A stretch of 64,000 bases of DNA from Phoma sp. XZ068 (Eukaryota > Ascomycota > Dothideomycetes > Pleosporales > Didymellaceae), in the NCBI GenBank assembly GCA_004835665.1, contig RBKR01000002.1, positions 2,170,001-2,234,000 of the forward strand. The letters run 5' to 3'. Under the pieces are notes generated by a model that did not search any database, was not told the DNA's origin, and saw nothing but the letters and a program-made list of their open reading frames with translations. Shown here one piece after another: positions 46,301 to 57,160 of this stretch. Within the stretch, counting starts at the first letter, position 1; each line of letters starts with the position of its first letter. The translations under genes and the position numbers were made by a program.

Positions 46301-47997
46301 GGCCAAGCCAACAATGACTATTTCCTCGGGCTCTTCGGAATGCTCACCGGCCTCGCTGTTTTGGGCATCACGGGGGCTGCCTATATCTTCCTGGTCGTCA
46401 TGGTGCCTGTGAGCTCCGAGGTTCTCCATGCGCGGCTTCTACGATCTGTGATGGATGCCACTGTGGGCTTCTTCTCGCGCACCGACGTCGGCGTCACCAC
46501 TAATCGCTTCAGCCAGGACATGTCAGTTGTCGATACTGAGCTGCCGTTCGCGCTGGTAGACTTTTGCGTCAACTTTGCTCTAATCATCATGTCAGTCATC
46601 CTGATGTGCGTTTTCTCTGGGTATTTTGCTGCCGCACTTGTACCCTTCTTCGCTTTCTGCTGGTGTAAGTTTTGACCCCCGAACCGCTTAATGTCATACA
46701 AGCAATCATGGCAGTGACCCCAAGCTAATATAAGTATGGTCCAACAGTGCTGCAAAAGTTCTACGTGCGGACGTCTCGACAAATCCGACTGTTTGATCTC
46801 GAAGCCAAATCTCCGCTGTTCACGCAGTTTCTAGACCTCCTCAAGGGCCTCTCCACTGTGCGGGCGTTCGCGTGGGGCCCGCGCTTCACCGAGCGGTACC
46901 TGGACCTTCTTGACGCCTCGCAACGGCCCTTTTACTTGCTCTTCTGCATCCAGCGTTGGCTGGGTCTCGTCCTGGACCTGATGACCGCGGCTCTCGTGAC
47001 CGTTATGATGGTCCTGGTCGTCAAGCTGCGGGCACAATTGTCGGCGCAGTACGTGGCCCTGGCCTTTGTGCAGATCATGTCGTTTGGCCAGTCGCTGGCC
47101 CACGTCATACAGGACTGGGCGCAGCTCGAAACGTCGTTTAGCGCCGTTGCCCGTGTTAAGACGTTCTGCACTGAGACCGAGTCGGAGAATCGACCCACCG
47201 AGACTGATGCCGCGCCCGAGAACTGGCCGGCGCATGGCCGCATCAGCATCAAAGATCTGGTAGCTTCGTACGATGCACGCAGCGGCGGCGAGCCTGTGCT
47301 GCGCGGCGTGAGCCTCGACATCCCCGCTGGTGCCAAGATCGCCATCTGTGGGCGCAGCGGGAGCGGCAAGAGCTCGCTCCTAGGCTGCATCCTGCGCCTC
47401 CTCGAAGTTGAACCCGGCTCGCGCATCACTATCGATGGCGTTGACACCACAATGCTGTCACGGAAGGCTGTGCGCACTGCTGTAGCGGTTGTGCCACAAC
47501 ACCCTTTCTTCCTGAAGCATACGAGCCTGCGCGACAACCTTTTCGTCCTTCACCGACAACGGCGCGTGCAGCAGGACCAGCGACAAACCAACGACGGCGA
47601 CGAGAGAATCCTCCAGGTTCTGCGTCAGCTAAAGATGGACGATGTCGTAGGTCGGCTTGGAGGCCTAGACAGCCCAGTCGACATAGACCGGCTTTCGCAG
47701 GGCCAGCGTCAGCTCTTGTGCATCGCCCGAGCTATTTTGGCGGACAAGCGGATCATCCTAATCGACGAAGCGAGTAGCAACATTGATGAGCGGTCTGAGC
47801 GGCTCATAAGGGAAGTCATGCGCGAGCAATTCGCCAACTGCACTGTCATTGCCGTTGCGCATCGTCTAGGTGCAATTATTGACTATGATCGCGTTGCTGT
47901 CATGGGCGGTGGTCGGCTCCTGGAATGGGATAGTCCACATGCTCTGCTAAAGCGAGATAGCGAGTTTAAGAGGCTTTGGGAGCTTGGGGCGAGCTAG
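43333..47997 (+). CDS. ABCC-type (multidrug-resistance-associated) ABC transporter
   Basis: Exons 43333-43527 (end uncertain), 43618-44769, 44833-44950, 45036-46664 and 46748-47997 give about 1447 aa, the usual ABCC size. Order: an N-terminal TMD0 with about five helices, first membrane domain, NBD1 (Walker A GPVGSGKST, signature LSGGQKQR, Walker B VMLDDVFAG, where Asp replaces the catalytic Glu as in many ABCC NBD1s), second membrane domain, then NBD2 (GRSGSGKSS, LSQGQRQLLCIAR, IILIDEASSNID). It would export organic anions, conjugates or metabolites across the plasma or vacuolar membrane using ATP. The first donor is weak (GTTTAC at 43528 chosen for frame; GTGTTT or GTGGCA are alternatives). 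The last exon is GC-rich compared with the flanks. Confidence 0.9.
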
Positions 47998-48313
47998 AGA
48001 AATAGGCAGGGCTTTAGGTCTTATGTTAGAGTACTGCCTGGGCTTCCTACGCAAGGTGCAGACATCCAGTCTGCACGTAAGGAGGCGTACCTACACCAAA
48101 TTAGCTCTATCCAATCTATTTCTCCTTAACAAGGCCTACGAGAGCAATACCTCCAAGAGAAAGCTGGCTTCAGGATACGGCTCGGCCCTTTAGACTGCTG
48201 CGAGTTGGGTTCAATTCACTATATTATACAGCCTCCCAGTCTTCGACCCTGCTTTCGATCAGCGGTATTGGTGTCACAAACATCAATGATCTTGCAGAAT
48301 TTCTTCTTGATGT
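47998..48313. other. Short 3' spacer after the ABC transporter
   Basis: About 315 bp. No gene recognised; it presumably contains the transporter terminator. Confidence 0.5.
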
Positions 48314-48546
48314 TTATACATCGGCCTTCCACTCGCAGCCGCAGTGCACCTGCGCACTCCACCTGATATCAATAGGGCCAACATCATTGCTAGTCTGGCA
48401 GCACAAGAACCAGGTAGACGGAACAGTAGAAGAGTACCTCGTCTCGATATTTTCAACTTTTTTACAGGCGCACTGCTTGCACCCTGGCTCGGTAAGATGG
48501 CCGCTATTACCGACTTGACTGGAGTTAAAGCAATTGGCAACACGGA
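48314..48546 (-). CDS. Cysteine-rich exon-like ORF (partial or decayed gene)
   Basis: After a good acceptor (CTATCTCCAG, ending at 48547) the frame reads 77 codons to a TAA at 48314 and contains eight cysteines: NCFNSS, GCKQCACKK, WFLCCQTS and HCGCEWKAD. The even count, the CC pair and the 75-aa length are typical of small secreted fungal proteins. I found no upstream ATG in frame (a TAG comes first) and no signal-peptide exon with a good donor within 300 bp. It may be the last exon of an unrecognised gene or a relic. Function unknown. Confidence 0.3.
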
Positions 48547-49005
48547 CTGGAGATAGTAATAGCCATCGGGGGCTCAAATGTCGTCTTTCCCTGATTTGCG
48601 ATGGCTTTGGCCATCGTTGTGGCTATAGTAGTCGTGGAATTTGGCGTCGTGACTGGTGGATTGGTTAGGATGACTTCTATAATTTGTGGTCATTTCTCCA
48701 CCTGGCATGGCGGTCGTGATAGCCGTGCCTGGATGTGGGGCGCTATGACCCCTACCCGGCTCGTCAAGATCGAATTCACCAGTAAAGGTCTCCTCGTCGG
48801 CTAGTACTTTGTTTGGATGATTGAGATCATGCGAGGGGGTTTGTCTTATCAAGGTCCTTTGTCCGATTTCTCTTGTATAACCAAAGAAAATTTGCTGCAA
48901 TATCGCGTAGGGACAACATCGAATGTAATAGCCAGATATCCCACCTCTTTATCATTGTGCTTTATTGTCCAGGTTGTTAAGCCACAGTATCACCGCCGAC
49001 GTGTT
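48547..49005. other. Spacer upstream of the cysteine-rich ORF
   Basis: About 460 bp. A minus-strand ORF at 48574-48900 is His/Ser/Asp-rich and unrecognised, so I do not call it. Otherwise nothing seen. Confidence 0.4.
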
Positions 49006-50802
49006 CTAAGCAACGTCCTTAGGACCGACGGGAGACTCAGTCTCGCCATCTGAATCTGAATCCGAGTCCGACATATCGATCCATGGGTGCAGAAATATCT
49101 CTTTCTCATCCTTAGTCCATCCGTCAGGGCGCAACCAACCAAAGATACTGCGTGTCGTATTTTCAGAAATAACTTCATGTTCCCGGTTCAGCCGTTCATA
49201 ACAAATGGCTAATTCTCCGTTGCTGGCATCCAAAGACAAGGGAAGTGTAGTCACCTTTTCACTTTCCGCAGGCAATGGAATCATAGAGTCAGCACTAGTC
49301 CAACGGAGCCCTTGGTATTGGAGCTTGTGGCCTGTACAATCGGCATGAGCTCTGACTTCAGTATCGAGATCTTTAACAGACGTCGTACCAAACGGTGGCC
49401 ACTGACAGATTGGATTTCGACTGTGAGAGCTGGATCTGGAGAGGAAGAGTAGTCGACACTCGTCCCCTCGCTTTACCCGTCCACCGGCAACTACTGGGCA
49501 AGATACAGGCTGTTGTATGAATGACTGCAATGTCCCTGACCAAGCCGCGCTATGAAGATCGATTGGAATCTGCCCACGTCCGACGTCTTGAAGGTATCGA
49601 TCCTGCAAACCAAGAATCGCGACACCCACCCATAGGTAAGCAACAGTAGGTGTCCTTTCCATACAAGCGCGTGCGATGATGTGTGGCTTGTTCTTTGCCA
49701 AGCAATCTATGCCAGCTAACGTCCCCTGAAGCCAGGGCGTAACGACATTGCACTCGACTTGTGACTCATAGAAAGCGCTTAGTAGCATGGGCCGGATCCC
49801 TTGGACATTGCAGCTCAAGGCAAGAAATCTGTCTGGACAGTTCTCTAGATGTTTTGAGACACCATGCGCACTATCCTGTCGATCTCCCTGCATAGCCTTT
49901 GATCTGTCGAGTTTGGGGGCAGGCAGCTGTAGGACGCGGCCATCGTTCAGAGATGGGAGCAGTAGAGCAGCTGCTAGTGCAGCATGGCTCTGATCTACTA
50001 CGTTGTGACGTGCGCAGAATCGTCTAAGATACTCACAAGCCATTGAGGATGTCGGGGCGAGGGTCGAAGTCTCTAGTCCACTCTGAGGCAGTAGTAAAAT
50101 AGATTGCAGGGCTGGCTGCAGACGGACCGACCAGGGCGCTATAGATGTAGCCTGCGTCAGACGCATCGTAGCCTTCCACCCCTGGCCCGGCGATAAGATA
50201 GCAGTCCACCACTGCGCTTCTTCATGCTCTGCGTATTCAATCTTCACGTAGGCTTTCTCCTGGTCCTCAAGTGCGTTGCCGTCATTCGCATGAGCTTGGC
50301 TGTACTCAAGGGAGCAAGTTGTCGGCATGAGCTCGGTCCAGCGAGCTGACAGTATGTATGTCCAGGCTAAAATGAGGATGGGAGTGTAGTCATCGTTGGA
50401 GACAAACCACGATGTACGGTCAACGCCATCTTGGAAGGCCCCCGAGATCGATAACGGTATCGGTTCCTGAGCTGTCACGCCAATGCGTACTTGTTGTTCA
50501 AACGGTGGCAACCCACAACCAGTGGGAGCACTTGAACCCCAAGTTGATGTTGCAGTGATCGAGGCCTCATGCTTATCATATTCCAGAAGCTCGGTTTGGG
50601 GAAAGTATGGATGTTCAGGAAGAAATACTTGAGGTGAGAGGCAATGGGCGGGTAGAGCGGGATTCTCATCTGCAAAGGTGCAGAGAGTTTGTCAGGTCTT
50701 GAAACCAGATTCGTAGACAGCGCGAAACTGTTCTTTGCTTGGGCGCGTCTTTTTGTGTGGGTTTAGATATGGCTCGCTGTCTGAGTGCAATGACTGAACC
50801 AT
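49006..50802 (-). CDS. Conserved-looking fungal protein of unknown function
   Basis: Main exon 50669-49006 plus a likely first exon 50802-50706 give 586 aa. The main exon reads ENPALPAHCLSPQVFLPEH, SAPTGCGLPPFEQQVRIGV, TSWFVSNDDYTPILILAWTY and ILSARWTELMP, a set I associate with a widespread uncharacterised ascomycete family. It ends in an Asp/Ser/Glu-rich tail (DSDSDSDGETESP). The first exon is inferred: the frame is continuous from ATG 50802 except for one TGA, and a 36-nt GTTTCA...TTTGCAG intron containing a CTGAC branch would remove it in frame. Thirty-six nt is short even for fungi. No signal peptide, helix pair or catalytic motif is evident. Confidence 0.65.
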
Positions 50803-50876
50803 TGAGTGCTTCTTGATACGACAGGAGTGTTGTTGAAAAGAATAGGCAGGCAGGCAGACGAGTAATTTATTTTCGG

Positions 50877-50911
50877 GTAAAGTGGGGTGCGCAGCACAGC
50901 CACCACTTTAC
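50877..50911. repeat. Hairpin with GTAAAGTGG / CCACTTTAC arms
   Basis: A 9-bp perfect inverted repeat encloses a GC-rich loop (GGTGCGCAGCACAGCCA). It sits at the sharp edge where ordinary DNA gives way to about 280 bp of very AT-rich sequence (50912-51190). Such a hairpin at the border of mutated DNA could be a transposon end, but I cannot identify a matching opposite terminus. Confidence 0.5.
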
Positions 50912-52227
50912 GATTATACCAAAGCTTACTCATATCAAGTAAATTTTGTCTTCTATTGGTTATTTTCTTAATGGAGTACTTCTTACACTATAAGCTAAAG
51001 TACGTGGATTGACTTTTTGGGAAGAAAACCTTTCTTACGACGTTTCAATATCGTTAAAAAGAACTTAATGAAGAGATAGAACTAGACAACTAATTCTGTT
51101 GAAGAGGTAAGATTATAGTAGAGACTGTATATAGTAGCACCGATGCCTCCTATTAGCTAAAGAGATAACCTAAGGGTATTTGGTGTGTGCTATAGACCCT
51201 TAAAGTTGCGCAGACCAGCGGAATCAAACGATGTAGTCAGAGCGGCCACGATCACAGCGGCTTCCACAATAAACGAAAGGCTGTTATGGAAGGGAAAGAA
51301 TGATTGCATAGTTACCAGAGTCATGCATAAATCAAGAAAGCTCCGGTAGAAGAGCAGGAGAAGTAGAGTAGGTACTGAGCAAACCCTGATGAACACGCGC
51401 GTGTAGGATGGGAAGACAATGATCGTCGAATTACCATCTATGGGGTTTTTACCAGATATGACCTCATTATCAGTCATATTGCACAAATTATGAAAACGGC
51501 TGGGTGACTCGTTAACGTGCGAAATCTGGTTAACAGAGGGCCATCATTTGAACATCTCCATCTTTTTCAGGACATGATTGTGCAACACCATGTCTCTTCT
51601 CTGGAAGTGGTGGGTTAAGGCTGAGAATCATCTGGAGTAGCGCGGATCCTGCCGTCTCTGCCGCGCGGGTGTGGACCTAGGTAGTTTGTGTGAGACGCGA
51701 GGTCCAGCTTGCCTGTTGGGTCCTTACCTACTTAGCCAGTACAAATACGGTGGCAGAAAGACTTGGATCGGACGGTCAGTCTGGTTCAACTCGGAATATC
51801 TCCCTTGACATAATGTTCTGATCAGATCACCTGGACGATCAGTCGGCGTAGTTGCCTGATTGTGAGTACTGCGATTTCAGACGAGGGCAGGTATTGAACG
51901 CTAGGTAGCTCTCAGCAATGATCGCCCCACTCCAAGATAATAGAACGGGTCTTCCGTCTTCTTGCCCGAGTACGAGGTTGGCTCGTATGCCAAGCGACAC
52001 GGATCGAGCCGGGCGGAACGATTGTGCAGCAGGACAGACAGGTAAGTGGCCCGTCCAGACCCCAGACCCCGCATCAAATGGGCAGGTCATGGGTGTAGTA
52101 TATATGAAAGTAAGAATCTCCCAAGTAGTAGAGTGCTGGAGAAGACGCATTTCACGCCTTGCTAAGAACGCAAATTGTCTGAGCACTCAAACACCACAAA
52201 ATACCGACACCACACAGTCTTGTCGAT
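50912..52227. other. AT-rich spacer and MFS promoter side
   Basis: The first 280 bp are TpA-rich and non-coding, like decayed repeat DNA. A minus-strand ORF at 51190-51486 (98 codons, ATG start, two hydrophobic stretches) is possible but unrecognised. The last ~200 bases before 52228 should contain the promoter of the MFS gene. Confidence 0.45.
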
Positions 52228-53837
52228 ATGAGTTCTGGCGACAGCTCGAAGGTTGAGAAGCTTCAGACGGAACGGCTGGAGACCTCTGCCGTTGGTGCTT
52301 TTGGTGAGATCGAGGAAAAAAGGCTGATTAGAAAGATCGATTGGAGACTGCTCCCTATCCTAGGTGCTCTCTATTCTATATCCTTCATCGACCGAGGCAA
52401 TGTAAGAAACTCAAGAACAATCACAAAGAGGCCTTGCTAAAGCTTACAGATTGGTGTTGCCCGTGTTGCTGGCATGGGCAATGATCTCCAGCTCCAGATC
52501 GGAAACCGCTACACCACTGTCCTCGTTCTTTTCTTCCCCACCTACTTTCTGCTCGAATTGCCGTCGAACATGATTTTGCGCAAAGTTGGAGTCGCCAATT
52601 GGCTTTCGTTTATTGCCTTCTCCTGGGGTGTCATCATGATCGGCCAAGCCTTTGCCAAAAATTGGTGGACCCTTGCCATTTGCCGTGCTCTTCTCGGCGC
52701 TATGGAGGCAGGATTTTTCCCGGGCTGTGTGTACCTAATTACGTGTTGGTACGTTAGGTATGAGTCGCAAAAGCGGTAAGTCTCACTCAATCGGCTTTCT
52801 GGCGAATGCTGTACCTGACAACTGCTTCAGTTTGGGCGGCTTCTATCTTTTGTCTGTGGCTATTGGTGGTTTTGCGAATCTCCTCGCTTACGGTCTCATG
52901 CAAATGGAGGGCCTAGGTGGCTTGCGTGGCTGGCAATGGTATGATATGTTCAGGTTTAGTTGCATTTGTGACCTATGCTGACTCTGTACCTGCGATTAGG
53001 ATTTTTATCATTGAAGCAATCATAACCTGCACCGCTGCAACTCTAGCTTGGTTTTTTATCATCGACTTCCCCGACAAAGCAGAGAAGAAAGGCTTCCTTA
53101 CGCAAGAGGAGGCAGCTCTCATCCTTCAAAGGATTGAAGACGACCGAGGCGACTCTGTACCGGATCCATTGACGTGGGCAAAGCTTCTCCATCACCTTGC
53201 CGATTGGAAACTGTGGGCCTATGCTACCCTGTTCATGGGAACAACCATGCCTGTATATGCATTCTCATACTTCCTTCCCCTCATATTGGTTGGCATGGGA
53301 TACACAGGTGGACAAGCCAATGCTTTGTCAGCCCCTCCCTCTCTTGCTGCTGCCATCATCGCCTTTGGATTTGCATGGGTAGGTGATAGGAAACGGATTC
53401 GCGCACCGATTATAGCCATCCAGTGTCTAATTGTCATCACTGGTTTAATGCTTGTCGCTTATGCTACTAACAATAGCGTCCGCTATTTCGGTACATTCCT
53501 CGGAGTGGCAGGTGCGCAAGGTAATGTACCTGCTATTCTAGCCTATCAAAGCAACAATATCAGAGGCCAGAGCAAAAGAGCTGTCGGAAGTGCGCTGCAA
53601 ATTGGATTTGGTGCTATTGGCGGTATACTTGCTTCTACAACCTTCCTGCAAAAGGATGCGCCAAGGTATGCAACTGGGTTATGGGTCAGCACAGCACTAC
53701 AGTTCTATATGCTTTGTACTATCTCAGTAACTTCCTTGTATTTCTGGAAGAAAAACAAGCAGGCAGAGGAGCAGACGGTGAACGGACAGGATATTATGCC
53801 TCTCGAGGGACAGGTTGGGTTTAGATATACGTACTAA
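52228..53837 (+). CDS. MFS transporter, anion:cation symporter type (second copy)
   Basis: Four exons, 52228-52401, 52450-52775, 52831-52938 and 53000-53837, with introns of 48, 55 and 61 nt give 481 aa. Splicing restores IDRGN-IGVARVAGM, YESQKR-LGGFYLLSV and LRGWQW-IFIIEAIIT, all standard for the Dal5/Tna1-like branch. Other landmarks: FFPTYFLLELPSNMILRK, GAMEAGFFPGCVYLITCWY and FFIIDFPDKAEKKGFLTQEE. Twelve helices are expected. Proteins of this group import small organic anions at the plasma membrane. It precedes a Zn2Cys6 regulator and an acyl-CoA dehydrogenase, which may form a small catabolic set with it. Confidence 0.9.
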
Positions 53838-54821
53838 GACAAACAACAGAGCCCACGGCAACAGCCAAGAGGTCCAGGGAGCCGCCTGGATAGATCTTTA
53901 CACGTACAATGTGCTAGAGCATCGTGAGGGAGATACCGTATAGAGAGTGTGTAATTTCATGTCGTTGGAACTGCACAGGTCGTCTTCGTGAATTTCCTGT
54001 GCGCCCCGGGAGGGTGGAGGGAGTATTGATACCTACGGACAGGCATCACTATGATGGAGTCTTGAAACGCCACAACACTTGAAACCCATGGCTTTTGGGT
54101 TTGAATCATGGGGATATGGGTAACTTTATCGTTGAGTCTTTGGTTGAGAAGATATGTTCCTCCTCGGTTCTTAGTCTAGTTTGGCATCATGGCATGACTG
54201 CATTTCCATACTTGGGAGCAGATTAAGACAAAGACGGGAAAACTTGCCTTCGTGGCTAGTTCTAAAGCTTCCCATTGCCCATATTTCCGGTGCGACCAGG
54301 TTGTCCATATACTTGCTTATATAAGGGCTCCGACACCTGCTAAGCCGATTTATGCGGTTTCAGGCCACTGCTCAATGAAGCAAATGCACTTGATGAAGGG
54401 TTGGCAATCATTCTCAGTATCCGATCTGTAGAGACCAGCTATGCTCGGTACGTCGTATCCAATGTAGCGGGCGCCAGATGCGGTGTGGTAGGATTGTCAA
54501 GTCGTATGGAAGGTTACGCAGTATACCTGCATCGTTGTGGCATGGGTGGCACGAGCGGTATATACATCGAAGAAACAGAATGCCGAGGGCGCGAGGCGTG
54601 CGAAGCAACTAGTGCCCCCCGCAATTTCGGTACCTGATTGTGTCGCTCCCCCACCATTGGTGCCGGCGTCCCGGAATTCCCGCGCTTCTGACTGGCCGGG
54701 ACACGCTCGACCCTCGACTCCGCTTCACCTTCAAAACAGTACCACTTCTGCCCAATACGCATCATCTCTATCAAAGCCAACAGTATTACACGGGACCGAT
54801 GCTGGCTAGCAATCATTAGTC
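53838..54821. other. Spacer and promoter of the second-cluster regulator
   Basis: About 980 bp between two plus-strand genes. A CGG-N5-CCG site (54672-54682) lies about 140 bp before the regulator start and could be an autoregulatory site, though such motifs are frequent by chance. No gene seen. Confidence 0.4.
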
Positions 54822-56966
54822 ATGGCCGGGGAACGAGAACGCGAAAGGGAACACAAGCGCGTGCGGCAAGCGTGCGACAACTGCCGGTTGCTCTGACACA
54901 TTGCTGATTGAATGAACGTGACTAACACGGAACATCAGACGCAAGAAGACCCGTTGCTCTGGAGAACGCCCTATTTGCTCCTTCTGTGCACGCTTGGGTC
55001 AACTCTGTCGTTACAACGAGGAGTTTTACCCAGAATTCAATTTGCAGTCTACTTCGGGTCATTCACCTCTTGAAAACCAGCGCCTGGCCGCCCGCGTTGC
55101 TCTTCTCGAATCGAGACTCAGCCTTCTCGACTCAAATAGCAGTGTTTCAACTGCCCCCATTACCTCTGATATTAGTACTGGACAGCGATCCGAGGCTTCT
55201 GATGGACAGTTGAATGCTGCTGATCCAAACATTGTTGTTGACAGGTCAGTGATAAAACTCGCTCCATATGACAGCTGCAGTGTCTTACTATGTTTGCAGC
55301 GACCTGATTTCTATACTTAAATATCCCGTTCTGCAATCTCTTGCTGATGCCTATTTCCGTTATTGCCACCAGCAGCCATATACCTATTTTCACGAAGGTA
55401 CCTTTCGTCAGAGTCTTACGGATGGAAGTCTGCCGTCCTATCTGATCTTTGCTTTTGCTGCTACCGCTGTTAGATTCTCCAGCGAGGCCTGCTTTGTCGG
55501 CCGCCAAGAGCAGGCTATGAACTGTTATTCAAGGCTGGCTTGGTCAGACATCATGCAACACTGTTTCTCCGATGATCACAGTCCAGATGTAAGCACCGTT
55601 CAAGCAGCCAACATGCTAGGGATTATCGACTACGTTGGTAGGCTACCCATCCATCTCATGTCGTGAAACCACTGCTAACTCCATCTGAGCTGGTCGTAAC
55701 CAAGTTGCCTGGGTAAAGATCGGGCTAGCTGTTCGACTTGCACAGACATTGCAACTTGGAAAAGAACCCAACCCGTTATTAGCACAGAGTGTGGCTGAAG
55801 AGAGACGCCACACCTTCTGGTCTGTATACCTCCTAGACAAGTTGGTCGCTTGCGGACGGGACCGTCCACCAGTGCTCCTTGACGTTGATTGTACAATCCG
55901 ATTGCCAGTCAACCCGTGCTCCTTTCAGAACGGATTCGACAAGGAGAGCCAAACGCTTGCAGCTCTTCAAGAGATTCCAGACACTCCCCCACTAGAGAAA
56001 CAAGACCATTTTGCATTAACTATCTTTATGGTCTCCACGCTCGGATACATCGCGAGATGGGCTTTCAGGCACAGTTCGTCAGAAACCCGACTGCCGTGGG
56101 ACTCAAGGAGCGAATTTGCGCGCATTAATGGCGTGCTGCTCAGCTTTGAGTCATATTCTGATGCTTGCGATGGTAACTTTGTCGATATTCTTGATAGACA
56201 CTTCGTGGTCCAAGGCATTGTTGATGAAGGCATGTCATCTCACTTCACCTTCTCTCATGTCATTTACCATGTCAACCAGTGTCTTCTACATCATCCCTTC
56301 CTCCTCCGGCAGCATCTACGGACGTTCAAAGCCAATGTTCCAGTTGGGTTTCTTCGGGCGGCAATGCTGAAGAGCATAGAACACGCAACTCGCCTAGCGG
56401 TCATCCTGCGCGCTCTGCAGGAGCGTGGCTGCGAAACCTATCCTAGCTTTTATGGATACGCTGCTATCATGGCTGGAGTGATCCTCCGAATCCACTCTAT
56501 GAATACTTCCTTTTTCAAGCAGGAAGAGGCAGAGGCACATTACATTTCATGTCTTCGCTTTCTAGAGCACAAGCCCGTCAGATGGGAGTCGTACAAAAGG
56601 ATGGTGAGTGTACGCTGTCGATTCACTTGACCATGCAGAAGCTGAATCGACGCTGACAACATTTAGAGCAATTTACTGCGAGACTTCAGGCCCACGTCAC
56701 TGTTAGCTACAGATCTTTTATCCTCCACACTTGATCGAACAACATCTAATCCCGAATCTGAAGAGACGTTGTGGCAAATGTGCGACTATAGTTGGCTGGC
56801 GAGCTCAGCCCGGCTAATTACGAAAACGACGGATGGGTCCACAGACGAAAACGACAGTCCAGACACCACAGGAATTTACATCGATAGGACTGGAAACACA
56901 CCCGACTTTGATACACTTCTTGAAGGTGCATTGTCCTTGGATTATTCGCTGTTGTATGATACTTGA
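54822..56966 (+). CDS. Zn(II)2Cys6 transcription factor with fungal-specific TF domain
   Basis: Five exons, 54822-54886, 54939-55244, 55300-55637, 55690-56603 and 56667-56966, give 640 aa. The first intron (52 nt) splits the zinc cluster; once joined it reads CDNCRRKKTRCSG...CSFCARLGQLC. The fungal-specific domain follows with YTYFHEGTF, AGRNQVAWVKIGLAVRLAQTL and EERRHTFWSVYLLDKLVACGRDRP. It should bind CGG-type sites in the nucleus. It lies between an MFS carrier and an acyl-CoA dehydrogenase (convergent, 194 bp away), so control of those two is a reasonable guess. Confidence 0.9.
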
Positions 56967-57160
56967 GGTGACCATGGCCCTGGGACTCTTAGTTATTGAT
57001 ACACCGAAATTTATTCGCTCAACAGAGTCAATCTGTAAGCAATCCCGCACTAAGTCACTGTTATGTTTTTGGTACACGAGTTTGAACCTTAAATATAATC
57101 GCAGTCTTCAATTTGACATAGTTTGATCCACTACAATGAACGCGACACGCGGCTGTTGGC

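Noticed and set aside
48180..48235. A tRNA-like T-loop (GGGTTCAATTC) after the ABC transporter.
   Set aside because: No matching acceptor stem, D-arm or anticodon arm could be paired around it.
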